Assembly: GCF_017654505.1 (NCBI RefSeq)
Contig: NC_054565.1
Location: forward strand, 2,959,468-3,023,467
Length of the DNA stretch: 64,000 nucleotides
DNA from: Polyodon spathula
Lineage: Eukaryota; Chordata; Actinopteri; Acipenseriformes; Polyodontidae
Reading direction: 5' to 3'
This document shows positions 14,414 through 26,541 of this stretch, one piece after another (position 1 is the stretch's first letter; every line of letters starts with the position of its first letter). Under the pieces are notes generated by a model. The model worked only from the letters and a program-made list of their open reading frames with translations, ran no database searches and was not told the origin of the DNA. Both the position numbers and the translations under genes were made by a program.

Positions 14414-16185
14414 TTTTTGCACCTTGTAATCAAAATCTCCTTTCAAAGGGATTTTCAAGAAATTTGACGGTATTAATGTTAGCAATGGCTTACAACCCTT
14501 TAAATTGTTTTATTGCTCAGTTTAAATCGCACAATTATAAGTCATTTACAGTGTTAATAATTAAACTGATCTGCAAAAATTTGTATATAAAATACATACC
14601 ACAATACAACAACAAAAAAAGTAAAAAAATAAACAATACATGCTTATTTAAAATTGGTTGCAAAACAAAAATCAGATTTGTCATTTTTTATTATCTGCCA
14701 TTCTAGCTTATTTGATCTGACTGTGACTGTCCACCATCAAATCAAATTAACAGGTGTGACAAGCAATAAGAAGAGTTAACATGCCAAAGCTAATGCCAAA
14801 CACATTTGATTTGTATCTTTCCAACCTACATATGATGCTAACTTACAATAAAGTTATATTAAAAAAAAAAAAAAGCATTTATATTTACTAGATATCAATA
14901 AGCTTTGACAATGACATCTGTATTCCAAGAGCTTTTATTTCGTCTCTTTATTTTTTGTGTGACCACTTTGTTGAGACTTGCACAGACAGTCCAGGTCATT
15001 TCCAATCAAAAAAATGATAATGCTGTACCTAGTCATAATTTAGCATTCCGTAGAAAAGACAAATACATCAAAAAGACAAATAAAATAACACAAAGATCAC
15101 ACCAAAGCCCTTGTGCAGTAACAAGTTTTATTTTACCATGTTGTGAATTGGGTACAATTAACAGGCACGGTAGCAAATGTACAAAATGTACAGTTACTTG
15201 TTGTTGAGACAAATATTTCCAAAGTGTAATAAATGTTCAGAGATATCTTCATTTCTTCATCCTAGGATTTGGGTAGAGTATTGTTGACGGCTTCGCAGAA
15301 AACTGTTTGTCGTATTTCCAGTTGCTGCAACACATAGATCGTGCTTCTCACTTTTTTTTCTCTTTTCACAGTCAGTAAGTATGTGTAAAGCAACTGGAGC
15401 TTATGCGTTACCACTGCTGTCCCCCAAAGTTTCAACGTGAACTGTTAATAAAAAAGTTGTTTTAGCAATCACAACTTATATCTACCCCATCTACGAAGTT
15501 ATTTTTGTAGTCACCGTAATAAAAACAAATCACAGCCCTGTGAAAGCTTTGTATTTGCAGCTTGCAGTATCACAGTGCAACCTATTGACTGAAATTTACT
15601 GTGCTGCTTTATATTATTAATGAATTCCATAAAAGCACAACCCCATCCTTCTCCCCTGGGCCACCCCTAAATCAATTGGTATCTAGAACACCATAGTCTA
15701 GCTACCCACATGAAAAAGGCTATTACGCTCCTTCAAGTTGTTTATGAGTTATTGCGCATCATATCAATCTGACGTCATCGCCATTTGTGCTTGATAAAGT
15801 CTTACCATACTCTAGTTTGTCAAACCTAATGTGCAATTTACATCTCAAACAGATCTAAATGCATAACTGTGTATTTACATCAGCATGGAAGTGCACACAT
15901 GCATTACACAAAGCAGATATGAATTGATTTTTCTCTGTTGAAACCGGTACAAAACAAGTCAAACTTTCCTAATGGTGTGTTTAGCAAGATATTGGGTTTA
16001 ATAAGATTAAGCTTCTGTTTCAAGGTCTTGTTATTCTTATACACCAGGGTCATGTCTGGATCATAGGGTGTGGCCACTATATTAGGATCTTGTAGGATTA
16101 AAGGGGACACAACCAAGCACTTTTCAGACCCCTCCTTTGCAAATAACTTTGTGTATTGACCCTTCACCTCATAATGACCCACTAT
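14414..16185. other. Non-coding DNA, nothing recognised
   Basis: AT-rich; poly(A) near 14859-14874. Open frames at 14464-14706, 14905-15207 (plus) and 15904-16188 (minus) show no recognised domain or gene-like context. Confidence 0.5.
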
Positions 16186-16240
16186 CAATCAATCAATCAA
16201 TCAATTTTTTTTTATATAGCGCCTTTCACAAATCAGTTAA
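16186..16240 (-). mobile_element. 3' tail fragment of a SINE/LINE with (ATTG)n end
   Basis: On the minus strand this reads GTGAAAGGCGCTATATAAA, an A-run, then ATTG tetranucleotides (CAAT on the plus strand). The same tail type (GCTATATAAAG or GCTATACAAAG plus simple repeat) ends the SINEs at 19521-19778 and 38083-38330. It is probably a severely 5'-truncated retroposon copy. Confidence 0.6.
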
Positions 16241-17305
16241 AATGGTCATGACCGGCTGGAATGTCTGCATCCTAGATACCATAGTGTCGCATGTCTCTGT
16301 TGATTGTCGAACACTATATAAAAACACTGGATGGCTTATATGTCGGTAATAGGGAAAGATGAGGGCTGCGGAGGATTGTGCCATTCGAAAGGACTGATTC
16401 ACTCAATAACCCAAGCACTGAAAGACCCCCTTCCAAATAAAGAGATTGAATCACAGAGTACCAGCATAACATCACCCCCCCTCCACCCCCAGCCATAATC
16501 ATTCAGTAAGTACAGACTTGGCTCCTCTTCTTATTGGAGACATAGCCTTTTTGAACCATGGTATCGAAACAAGTTTACTCCCTCAGGTTTGAGACTGGAA
16601 TCTGGGGTCCCAAAGGCAAGCAGCAAGTTCCTTTTCAAGTGTTACTTTTTTTTTTTACTCCCTTTCAAGTATTTCCTTTCTTTTCCTTTTTAAACTGATT
16701 GCTCAGTTGCCTTATCGGGTATGTAATTTAAAAAAAAAAAACGATAGCGAGTGAACTCTTAGTCCCTTCCCTATGGCTCTGTAGTAATGCTTCAAAATGT
16801 ATTTAAATTAGACTTCTTTTAGGTGACCTGCTAAAAAAAAAAAAACAGACAGTGGAAAAAGCACTTAGGGGATGGGGGGGGTTATACAGCGACGCGTCTT
16901 TAAATTTGCACACAGTACGAGGGAAACAATTGTTTTCAAAGCAGTGCTGAACTCCCAATTATGTAACTTGTGCTGAAGCAGAGGCTCACCTGGGGATTCA
17001 TGTGATAGTCCTTCTCTGGAGTACCATGTGAATGCAAAACGAATCATGTGAAAGGGTTGCAATCATCATAAATATAAGAAATATCATTTATAACCCTGGT
17101 ACTTACCCTGTTTAAATACAGTAAAAGTGCATACAACTTTGTTTTTTTTAAATACTGTATTTGAAAAGGTGACATCATTACTGTCTGTTTACTTTGTAAT
17201 CAATTGTGATCACTATAGTAATTCCACTTACAGTTTGGCCCAAGGAGGATAGCTGCCAAACAAGCGTCTCCAGACCCCTGCAGTCCTGTCCCTTGTAGTA
17301 CAAGC
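16241..17305. other. Non-coding DNA, nothing recognised
   Basis: About 1 kb with several homopolymer A/T runs (16650, 16731, 16834). Short minus-strand open frames at 16314-16502 and 16865-17062 match nothing known. Confidence 0.55.
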
Positions 17306-17537
17306 GGTAACACTTTACAATAAGTGTCTATAATTACTGTATATTCACATAGTAGTTACTTAGTAAATGCATGTGTACTTAGACATAATTACGATGTTAG
17401 TATGCATAGTTAAAATTCACTTAAATTGTACATAATATGCAGAATAACATTGCGATTTATGTGTAAGGACACATGTATTTACTAAGTAGCTACTATGCAA
17501 ATACACAGTAATTAGAGGCACAATATGAAGTGTTACC
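17306..17537. mobile_element. Full palindromic MITE, GGTAACACTTTAC family
   Basis: The left end GGTAACACTTTACAATAAG is mirrored by the right end GAAGTGTTACC, and the symmetry continues inward. TAATTACTGTAT, CATAGTAGTTACTTAGTAAA and GTGTACTTA on the left meet their reverse complements on the right, so nearly the whole 232 bp can fold back on itself. There is no coding capacity. Ends of this kind occur in abundant non-autonomous DNA transposons of fish. Related partial copies are at 3700-3852 and 23797-24035. Confidence 0.8.
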
Positions 17538-17877
17538 CTTTCACTTTTACAACATAACCAAGCTGGAAATAAAAAAGGGCAGCTCTTCCTTTGCTTGATT
17601 TGGATTTGAAGTCCCCAGTCACCTCTGCTAGGGCAGTACACAAGACAACAGATACTCACTTGCAATAACAAGCAAAAGAGCTAGCAAATGGGATTCCCCA
17701 CTCGGAAAAATAAATAAATCTATTACGAAGAGATCAAAGCTGTGGAGTGGTTTGGATTTTTATTTCAGACTTCAAAGCATGGAACGGTTAATACATTAAT
17801 TCATGGCAGATAGAAGAGTCAAGTCTTGTAGAAGCACAGTCAGATTACACGGAATTTATTTTTAAAATAATTGAATA
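17538..17877. other. Non-coding DNA, nothing recognised
   Basis: Unique sequence between the MITE and the Tc1-like pseudogene. No element or gene recognised. Confidence 0.55.
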
Positions 17878-18260
17878 ACAGTCTGGCCACTTTATGAGGA
17901 CCTTATAACAGGTTGGGCCACCGTTTGCATTGATCACAGCAACGTGGCACAGACTCCACATGGTGTCGGGAGGAATCACAAGTGGTGCTAGCCCATTCTG
18001 TCACTCATATTTCTTTGAATTGGTGCAGAGAGGCAGGCGGTGGATCATGGTCATGTATGTTCAGTTTCATCCCAAACATCCTCAATTTGATTGAGAGCTG
18101 GAGGATTATGGTGGCCTGAAGATGGCAAAAGTCTCCGTCATGCTCCTCAAACCGTACAATTCTGTAAGAGTGGACCAGTGCATTGTCATCCAGAGTAATC
18201 AAGGGACACAGTGTACACCAGGGTAACATGATACACCAAGGCAAATTCAACCCTAACTCT
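17878..18260 (-). pseudogene. Tc1/mariner-type transposase, C-terminal remnant
   Basis: The minus-strand frame 18005-18250 contains LDDNALVHSYRIVRFEEHDG and later DPPPASLHQFKEI. The first resembles the catalytic-core segment of Tc1-like transposases, normally DDNAPVH followed by FEEHDGDF, where the second catalytic aspartate sits. The second resembles the end of the same protein. The region that should carry the third catalytic acidic residue is scrambled (QLSIKLRMFGMKL). Downstream, the plus-strand CTGGCCACTTTATGAGG at about 17884 resembles an end of such elements. The N-terminal half is missing. Dead copy; family assignment confident, exact family not. Confidence 0.8.
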
Positions 18261-19520
18261 TAAATTAGTAGCAAAGCTTCCTGAAGCTTGATCCACTCTA
18301 CACAGATGCCAGTCATGTTAACGAAGTTTAGGTTAGATGTAGGTTATGAAATATGATAGATAAGACAGTATGCTTATTAATGGAAAAACAGGCTTTTTAG
18401 GGTTAACTGGAATTGTCTATTAACGACATCCGCTAACCATTGACTGTATCAACTGGGCCATGAAAGCTAGTCTTGTTCCTTAAACAAATAGAAATGATTT
18501 CCAAACAGGTTAATTTGATGGCTAATGATCCAATATACTTATTGAATTATATTACACTCTAATGTCTATTGCAAGATGAAACCGTGTTGCACTTAAAGCT
18601 CTTCCGCCCTGAAGATTTAGTTGGGTTACACGTGTCCCTCGAGTGGGTTGCCTGGCACGAGTGAGGTGCGCAGGGTGAATAAGGTCAGAGGATCACAGGG
18701 GAACGTTCTGGCTGTGCAAAATTGATGGCCTTTGCTGGGGGATCTTAAGCAAGGCACATTATTTTTTTTATTATTATTATTTATTTTATTTTTTTTTACA
18801 TGAAATTTCCTGGGACAAAGCACAGTTTTGCAGGTAAAAGTCAGGGGTAATATTGTGGAAAAGCTGCTAACCTTCTTCTGTAGGTTGTGAATGCTAACAT
18901 CATGGAAAGTGTAAAGCTGGCGAAGTTAACTTGGATCAATATTACAGTATGTTAAACAGGGTTTTATTTGTAATACACCTAAAGGAATTTGTTATTTACA
19001 TAAATGTACTAGTATTTAAAACCATGTTTTTTCCAAGCATAAATGTGCCACATTTTGGATGGAAATTAATGAAATTTACAGTTTTGCAAAACCCGTTTTA
19101 ATAAACAAAAACAAAAAGTGATAAATGAATTGTGTATATAAGTATCCCTTCAGCACCCTGTGCTGTCAGAGCAGGGTTACAGAACTGCAGCTGTACAGCG
19201 AACTCAGCTTTGAATCTTAGGAGATTCTTTCTGGCAGGACAGGTGCCCAGAGCCCAGCTGGTGCAGGGTCACAGGAAGGCCTTGTTGCCTGGCACTGGCC
19301 TGATTCCTAGCCTGACTTGCCCTGGTGGAAGTCTGGCTTTTCCACACTGGCAGGCATGCACATGTTTATTAATGGGCCCTCAGGAACTGCTGCAGCTGTC
19401 TTATCCTATGAGTTTAGCTTGCTTTGTTGTTGTTGTTTGCTTATTAGTGTCAAACCTCACTATCAAGGCCAGTCAAGGGGCCAGGAAAATGTGGCCTTCA
19501 TAGAGGGGTACCCTCAACTG
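18261..19520. other. Non-coding DNA; open frame of unknown meaning
   Basis: Includes TTA/T-rich low complexity at 18760-18797. From 19132 to 19503 the plus strand has a 123-codon open frame over a relatively GC-rich stretch. It shows no recognisable domain, no long alternative and no conserved context, so I do not call it a gene. Confidence 0.5.
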
Positions 19521-19778
19521 GGAGGCAGTATGGTCCAGTGGTTAAAGTCCAGGGCATGTAACTAAAAGGTCACGGGTTCAAATCCCATTTCTACCTCTGA
19601 CTGACTCACTGTGTGACCCTGAGCAAGTCACTTAACCTCCTTGTGTTCCATCTTGCAGATGAGATGTTAAATCAATGTCCTATTGTAAGTGACTCTGCAT
19701 ATAATGTACAGTTCATAGCCTCCCTCTGTGAAGCACTTTGGAAGGTGCTATATAAAGATATTATTATTACTACTGAAG
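19521..19778 (+). mobile_element. tRNA-derived SINE with MIR-like core
   Basis: Best-preserved copy of the family here. The tRNA-like head has A-box-like TGGTCCAGTGGTTAAAGTCC and B-box GGTTCAAATCC. A core follows with TGTGTGACCCTGAGCAAGTC then ACTTAACCTCC, very like the MIR/CORE-SINE core. Next comes AAGTGACTCTGCATATAATG, and a 3' tail AAGCACTTTGGAAGGTGC-TATATAAAG runs into ATT triplets. It depends on a partner LINE whose tail it shares. Not a functional tRNA gene. Confidence 0.9.
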
Positions 19779-21189
19779 GTGCATCACATTTCTTGTAACA
19801 AATTAATGCAACGGGATTATGATTTTTAAAATCGGTTTTTGATAGGTGTGTTTAAAAAACAAAAACAAAACACATTTGTCTTAATGGAGAGGTAACTGGA
19901 TTGAAGTTATGTCAGTATTTAGATGTACCGCTATTAGATCAATTGATTAGATGCCAATGTGTCTGTTATGTTCTTATAATAAATAGATTTTTTGATTCAG
20001 AAGTACTGAAAATGTCAGATTTAAGATGTTCACACAATATTCCTCTTCACCTTAAAATATTTACAATATGGCGATTTTAATCATTTTTTAATTGGCTCTC
20101 CTATGATTCCAAAGATGAACTGTTAACAGTTCTGTGTAAATAAAACAGTGTCATAAGTGTGATATAGTCCAAAACTCATTAAACCACTCAGATTGCTTCT
20201 AACTGAACAGTTATAATGTTCTGCCAAAGTAAATACTAATGCTTCAGATATTGAATAGCTGAATAAGAACAGGTATAGCTGTGTTTGCCAAAAACAATAT
20301 TACTGTTCTGCAGATGAAAAGGTAGCTAATCAAATATATACCGAAGTATTATAATTAATTACCTTGCAGGAAGTATGCACCAATTATTTATTTATTTTTT
20401 ACAGTAACTGTGCACTTTGAATTAGATTTGCCTAAGATCAATGCCAGCAAGTTACACTTCATCACCCAGGAATTTATATTCACAAGATTTAAACTGTCTG
20501 AGACCATACTGACAAGTCAAGGTGTTTCAGTTTAATTACCATCAGCACTGACAAGGTCAAATCCTGCTTAACACTCCCTCGATCGCAGAAACAGCCTTCG
20601 CTTCCAGTGTGCATTTATTCAAAAGCACTGACCTGTGTAAAACTATTACACTAATATCACAGGCCAGGCTGTATCAAATGGTCAGCGTGTGCAGCAGCAT
20701 TGGTTACGTCAAAGCAGATTTTCTAGAGCTGAGACTGGAGCTTTTGTTTTGTTTTATGAAATATTATCAACTATCTTCCTGACATATTTGCAGAAATAAG
20801 ATTGTGCACGATGCAGCAGTGCAGTAAAGCATCACAGTTACAGAAATTTACCAACAAACAAACTGCTGATACTTGCTACTCTGTTGCACTCTGTTTACAG
20901 TATACTTATAATTGTGTGTGCAATTTGCTTCCCATTTAGTTAAGATAGAACATATCTATGAATACATTTAAAAAACAAAGTCCAACCGCTTATAATATAC
21001 AGTTTGATTTACCTGTTTTCTAAGCCAAAGTTATTTTCTTAGCTTTAGCCAAAAAGTAAAAACAACATATGACCCTGAGGGCATTTTAGATAAGGTTATT
21101 AAATATTATATGGTTACAACATGTTTCAACAGAAATGTATTTTTAAGTGTCTTTAAACTCTTCTTTTTTTTCAGCTTATTATTTTAGGC
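19779..21189. other. Non-coding DNA; weak conserved-looking patch
   Basis: AT-rich unique sequence. About 20520-20760 is more GC-balanced, with TTTAATTACC, CACTGACAAGG and ATTGGTTACGTCA, and might be a conserved element. No gene recognised. Confidence 0.45.
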
Positions 21190-21319
21190 AATGGTTATTA
21201 CATTGAACCAGGGTTAACTTGTTGAAGGCATTTTAAAACGCTGATGAAGTGTTTTGCTTATTAAAAAAAAAAAAAATGCCTTTAAACTAATTGAACCCGG
21301 CTTCAATATATTAACCATT
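21190..21319. mobile_element. Foldback MITE-like element
   Basis: The left arm starts AATGGTTATTACATTGAACC and continues AGGGTTAAC...AAGGCATTTT. The right arm read in reverse starts AATGGTTAATATATTGAAGC and continues CGGGTTCAA...AAGGCATTTT. About 50 bp per arm pairs with roughly 80% identity; a poly(A) run lies near the centre. No coding capacity; family unknown. Confidence 0.7.
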
Positions 21320-22309
21320 ATTCAGTTCCAGTTGGATATACTATATATAATTTGTTCTAAAGGAAAAGGTAATTTTAATAATGTTTGACAATATCACATC
21401 TCTTCTTTCTTTTAAAGTTGGGTTCTATTTAAAAAGACAACATATCATGTAAAGCAAATTTCTAAAGTATATATTCTTTATGATTGATTTTAATTGCTAC
21501 AGCAGCATTAGTCATTATATAATAAAACATAGTAATATATATATATATATAATCTGGGCAAGCTGTTTTCTCGCTAGGTCTGTATGTCAGATTTTGATTG
21601 ATGACTGGTGATCAATTAATGCCGTCCGAGAGTGGGTGTATTTAAAGCAAGCCAAAATGTTAGTCTTTGTAGGGTTTCAAATGTTTGAGAAGTGTGACTA
21701 TCTCAGTACAGTGCTTATACTGTGCTTAGCGCATGTCTTATTGCAATTATACAAGATAGCTAGTTGTGGGACCTTCAGTATATACAGTAGTGGGCTATTC
21801 TTATACACTTGCTTAGAAGTGACAACATAAAATAAAACATGGTGCCCTATATTTATCAAGTCTATGGTTTATATGAGAGTTTGAATCTAGTGAGATAGAT
21901 TTCAAAGTGAAGATGACCCTAAAGGAAATAAATGTTAAAACACACAGCTGTCAATTTGTGTAGGCTTAATCCTTTGATAAGCAAACAGGAATATTCATGT
22001 TGTCAGTTCAAAATATAGATTCTAAATCACGTGTGTAATTTACTCAACAACCACGACATTGAGCATTACAAACTGTCAGAAAGACAAGTTTACATAAGAT
22101 GCAAAAAGGTATTTCATTAAGATGAAACATAACAGAACTCTAAATCCGCTGACAGACAAACGACCTACAAGAAGGCATTCGGCCAATGTATAATTCAGTC
22201 TGTTGAATTGCTGTGCCTGCTCTTACTGTGCTGTTAATGCCTACATGTTCCCTTAATCTAGGCATTCACCTGATCTAAAACAACACACTGACTAATATCA
22301 GGAGCAGCT
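21320..22309. other. Non-coding DNA, nothing recognised
   Basis: AT-rich sequence with a short TA run near 21535-21551. The 64-codon frame at 21636-21830 resembles nothing known. Confidence 0.55.
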
Positions 22310-22700
22310 GCACAGAGAGATACAGAAATGAGACCAGAAGAGCCTGCAAGATCACAAACGATATCAGAGGCCACGGGAGAAGAGGAAGGTGCCCTGAGGG
22401 GGCCACTTCCAAACTGATGCCAGGAACCTGCCAGGTTCTCTTGGCAGCCTCTCGAGTAGGTGGAGCTGAGATCTTCCTAGAGCTCCAATGCTACTTACTG
22501 GCCCTGCTTGAAACATGTCTTGCCTCGTGGCGAAGCTGCTGTGTACACTGATAGATGAGGGGAACGCAAAATCGGTAAGTACTTCAGCAGGGGATACACA
22601 ATATCCCAGTAGGTGGTTTCTGTGTGAACCCCAGCTATAGATGGCGGTAATGCACTGTATGCTACCAAACTAGCATGAGACCAGAAAAGCCTACTCTGCT
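22310..22700 (+). other. GC-richer patch with direct repeat and splice-donor-like site
   Basis: This stretch stands out from its surroundings by composition. ATGAGACCAGAAGAGCCT near 22328 recurs as ATGAGACCAGAAAAGCCT near 22675, differing at one position, with about 345 bp between. A strong donor-like CG|GTAAGT lies at 22575-22582. The longest reading from ATG 22328 is only about 29 codons. It could be a non-coding RNA exon, a repeat of unknown family or chance. Confidence 0.3.
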
Positions 22701-23796
22701 CCGATAATCTACCTTGGAGTGTATTATTTTGCGGACTTGGGAATCATATCAACCAGCTACTTTTAGAAGTAAACCGGGATAACCTCCATTAGGAGACCGA
22801 TGCAACCAGGACGATTTCTCAGCTCTTTAAATTGCTGTAAAAACAATCCCATTGTGGTTTCTTCCTGGCTCTGTCTATGTTGATCAAATCATCCCCTGAA
22901 TCTGGTTGTCAAAGATGCTTCAGCATCATGTCTTTCTCCTTGTCTGTTGACAGCGATGAAGTAAGAATATGATGATGAGTTGTCCAGGGATGCAGCTACT
23001 CAGAAGTGAGATTTTCATATACACATACATATATAAAAAATAAAATATAACCAAATACAAATACAAATTTTTAATATGGCTACACAGCAGATAAGACTAC
23101 ATTTGTTGTACAGTAGTCCACACAAAACAAGTAAACCCTTCCCAAAAATCTAAGGGCCTCATTTTGAGAACTACCAAGAAACAACTTTGGTGCAACAAGG
23201 AGCAGGTAAATCATTGACCTTAAAGGTTTTATACTGCACACGGTTTTACTGCTACAAGACAGGGCTGTACACGTTAAATATTTCTTTGTGGTTCAAAATT
23301 GAGCAGAGTAAGAAGACTAAAATGTTGTTGCAAATCATTTTGGGCAAGTCCTTTTGTACTTCTCTGCTCTGAAAAAGTCAGCCCTCAATGTCAAATATAA
23401 AAGGCATCAAATTGCTTTGATCACAGATCCATTAAGTTGTGAATCTTGGAATAAGAAAGTGTCACATTCTAAACACAGCACGAGTTGCCAGAAAATGTTC
23501 ACCAAAACTCATAGCTTTGCAAGATATAGAAAAGTATGGAACTGTGAGAATAGCGCCCATTGTACAGTGGAACAATGACCTGAGTGAAATGATAGATGAC
23601 ATACCAAACATGCAAACTGTGCTTATGGCATCCTTAAAAAAGAAACCTTTCCCCACTGAGGTCAGTTATTTGCAGGGTCATCTGAAAATGACTATTAACC
23701 TTTTCATATTCCAGATACATGTATCATTAAAGACATCTCCCTTATATTTAACAACGTGTTAATGGAATTGTTTTTATGAATTAAAACACAAAAACA
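22701..23796. other. Non-coding DNA, nothing recognised
   Basis: AT-rich. Several overlapping short open frames at 23187-23762 on both strands match no known family. Confidence 0.55.
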
Positions 23797-24035
23797 ACAT
23801 GTGTACTTACATGTAATTACAATGCTTTTGTGCATGGTTACAATGTATTTAACATGTAAATATGTTTTGCACGATATATGTAAGTACACAATTGTACCAG
23901 AAAAGGGTTAAGGTTAGGTTTATCTAGGGTAACGATGCATAATAACATTGTAATTATGTGTAAGTACACGTGTATTTACTAAGTAACTACTATGTAATAC
24001 ACACTAATTAGAGACACTTAATGTAAAGTGTTACC
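23797..24035. mobile_element. Partial palindromic MITE, GGTAACACTTTAC family
   Basis: The right end, ACTTAATGTAAAGTGTTACC, and the internal words ACTAATTAGAGACA, TTTACTAAGTAACTACTATG and GTGTACTTACATGTAATTAC match the full element at 17306-17537. The left terminal ~70 bp is absent. The internal spacer (about 23860-23930) differs from that copy. Confidence 0.75.
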
Positions 24036-26512
24036 TATCAAAGTTACTGAGCAAATGTATTTCTTCATTAAGTAGCAACTGGTGCCACTTCAAAAGGCTT
24101 CTCCAGTAAGTCATTTTAAATCTTAAAGTTTTTAACCCTACCATTTAGTCGTGATTTCTTTTTACTGAATTTCTCTACACAAATGTATTTTATTTTGACT
24201 TTTGTCTTGACAGTTTAATTTGTCACAAAGTAGTTATGCAACTAAAGTGATAGAAAGTTTTTAATGGGTCACTAATGGCTATACACTTTGACTTCAAAGC
24301 TTTCTAAAAAACAAATAAGCATAATAAAATAATATTCATTCTTTCTTGCAAAATGCCCTAGGAATACTAATGATCCTCTGCATTAATGCAAGCAGTTTGT
24401 GTGCTGGTAGGCTTTTAAAAAAACATTCTCATCACATTTCCTAAACTAAAGTTTCTCTTAGTTGTCAGTTTTTTACTTTTTTTCTTTCTCCCTGTAATGC
24501 TGTGTACATGAATCCATTGCAAAGGGAGTGTTGGAAGCTTTGTATTAAAAACATTTAATCAATCTTATCAATAACAAATGCAAAGTTCAGGTTTGTATTT
24601 GAAATGTTTAGGGTGGTCAAGCTTGTAATGGTGGGTGATGATGGGGAAAGAGGGGTGGGCTGGCGTTGGTCAAAACTTGATGATGTCATACTTGAACATA
24701 CCCAATCTAGGTATATAACAGAACATAACCGCTACAGTATGCTGACTGTCAAAAAAAGGGGAAACTGACAAAACCTTTTTGACGTTGCAGACATGCTGTG
24801 ATTTTAAGAGTCAACAGGGTATTGCTTTTACTGGGTACAGTACGTGTACCACAAATACTCTGACACATAAAAAATTCCACGTCAAAATCCTCTTATTCGG
24901 TATTGCCAATTGAATTGTGGGAAGTGATATTTACTGCTAAATGAATGAAGTTGCAGTAAGCCAGTGAAGGAAATTCTGACACATTTCCACCATCGCTGGC
25001 CACCAAGTACAAATATAATCACCTGAGACTCATACACACACACACACACACACACTGTTAGAGGTGTTGTTTATCACAAAGTCCCCTTGTTTTAATGATA
25101 TAAACAGCTCCAGTATTACAAGTCAAGACCTTTCCAATTCAATTAAATAGAGCCCCATACTTCAGGTGTATTGTTTTACTTTACTAGGTTGCATAATCTT
25201 CCATCTTGTGTCTTTATTGCCCTGGGAAGAACAAAAAGATAGAGATGCTTTACTGTGTTTGGCAGATCCTAGTGCCTCTGGTGGAAAAGGACCAATTCAG
25301 GTAGCACTGATACTAATGAGTTCCTGCTCAAGAGCTTTGACAGTCTGTAGAATGCTATTGGTGGTCTCTTATGAGTTCGTTGCCAATGAGATGGCTTTGG
25401 ATATGTAATAGGTATTACTAGAGTAACCTGGGGGGTTGTATTGTATCACTGTCATTTGCTAATAACACGTCTTTTATCTTGGGGTGCCCTCAGGATCTAG
25501 CACCTGAGCATATAAAATACATCAACAGAAACGGCCAAAGCGAAATAAATCTTGGAGGCACTCAGCTGTTACAGCAAGATATGGCAGGTTCTGTGAATGA
25601 GGCAAAGCCCTGTTACTCATAGATAAAGAATGTCTGCATAAAACGTTGGAAGTTTGGAGGTGTTAGGAATGTCACGTTTCACACAAACCTTCACTTTTTA
25701 AGAAATACTTGTAAAGGTGATTTTCTTAACAGCATTCCCTTTGAAAATGTACTATTACTGACACTTACAGTATATTGATGCAATACTGATATAACATCTG
25801 TGTATGTGGGTAATATCAACTCCTGTAGAAGTGAATGGACTAAGGATGAAAGCCAAGGTTTGTTTATGAGCTGCGAGTGCTGATACAACTCATAGGTAGA
25901 CACATACAGTCTAGTATATGCCACTTTATTATGAACGGTTGATGAAGAGAATACCATTATTGATGTCACCATTTTGAATTGACTTGGCAGTCGAATGGAC
26001 GGTTGAGCTGTAACGCCTCACATCACTTTGAAATGAAGGATCAGGGATACTTAGAGCACAGAATTAGAGACAAATGAATATTGGAGAAATTGAGAGCAAA
26101 TCAAAACCATTGGAAACATCATTAAAAACTTCTGCAACAAGAGCAGTGATCTGCAACAATGCTTAAGTAAACTGCTGCATTGGTTTGCCCTATTGGACAG
26201 ACAAGTCTTAAAGTGAGTTAACAGGGTATGCATGTATGTATTTATTTGAGGTAAAACAAGCAAATGCAACAACAAACACAAGTTAAATTGAGATTGTAGA
26301 TAGAAACAGATGCATTTTTAGTTATGTGGGTTTACATATTTTACTGCAAGGTTGCTGGCCCTATAACCCTAATGCAATCATCTCCTCACATACCTTATGT
26401 TCATTCTCTTATAGTGTTATAGTGTTTCAGGGGTTATAGGGTTATAGTGTTTCAATACCATGTGACAGGAAGAGAGCTAAAGACATAACTTGCAGTTCCA
26501 TTCTATAAATAT
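24036..26512. other. Non-coding DNA with a short (CA)n tract
   Basis: About 2.5 kb of AT-rich sequence. A CA run lies at 25033-25055. GTTATAGTGTTTCA is repeated at about 26415 and 26443. Open frames at 25166-25408, 25691-25972 and 26051-26281 have no recognised domain. Confidence 0.5.
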
Positions 26513-26541
26513 TCAGTTTGTACAATATTTGTACAAACTGA
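26513..26541. repeat. Perfect 13-bp hairpin with 3-nt loop
   Basis: TCAGTTTGTACAA (26513-26525) is followed by TAT and then TTGTACAAACTGA (26529-26541), a perfect stem. Either strand would form it if transcribed. There is no long T-run to suggest a Pol III terminator and no known family. Confidence 0.85.

Noticed and set aside
19132..19503. 123-codon plus-strand open frame over a GC-richer stretch
   Set aside because: No family resemblance; GC-rich stretches give long chance frames.
19521..19600. Functional tRNA gene
   Set aside because: Promoter boxes present but the sequence continues into a SINE core and tail and does not fold as a tRNA.
23439..23762. 107-codon plus-strand frame overlapping others on both strands
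   Set aside because: No known domain; three mutually overlapping frames suggest chance.
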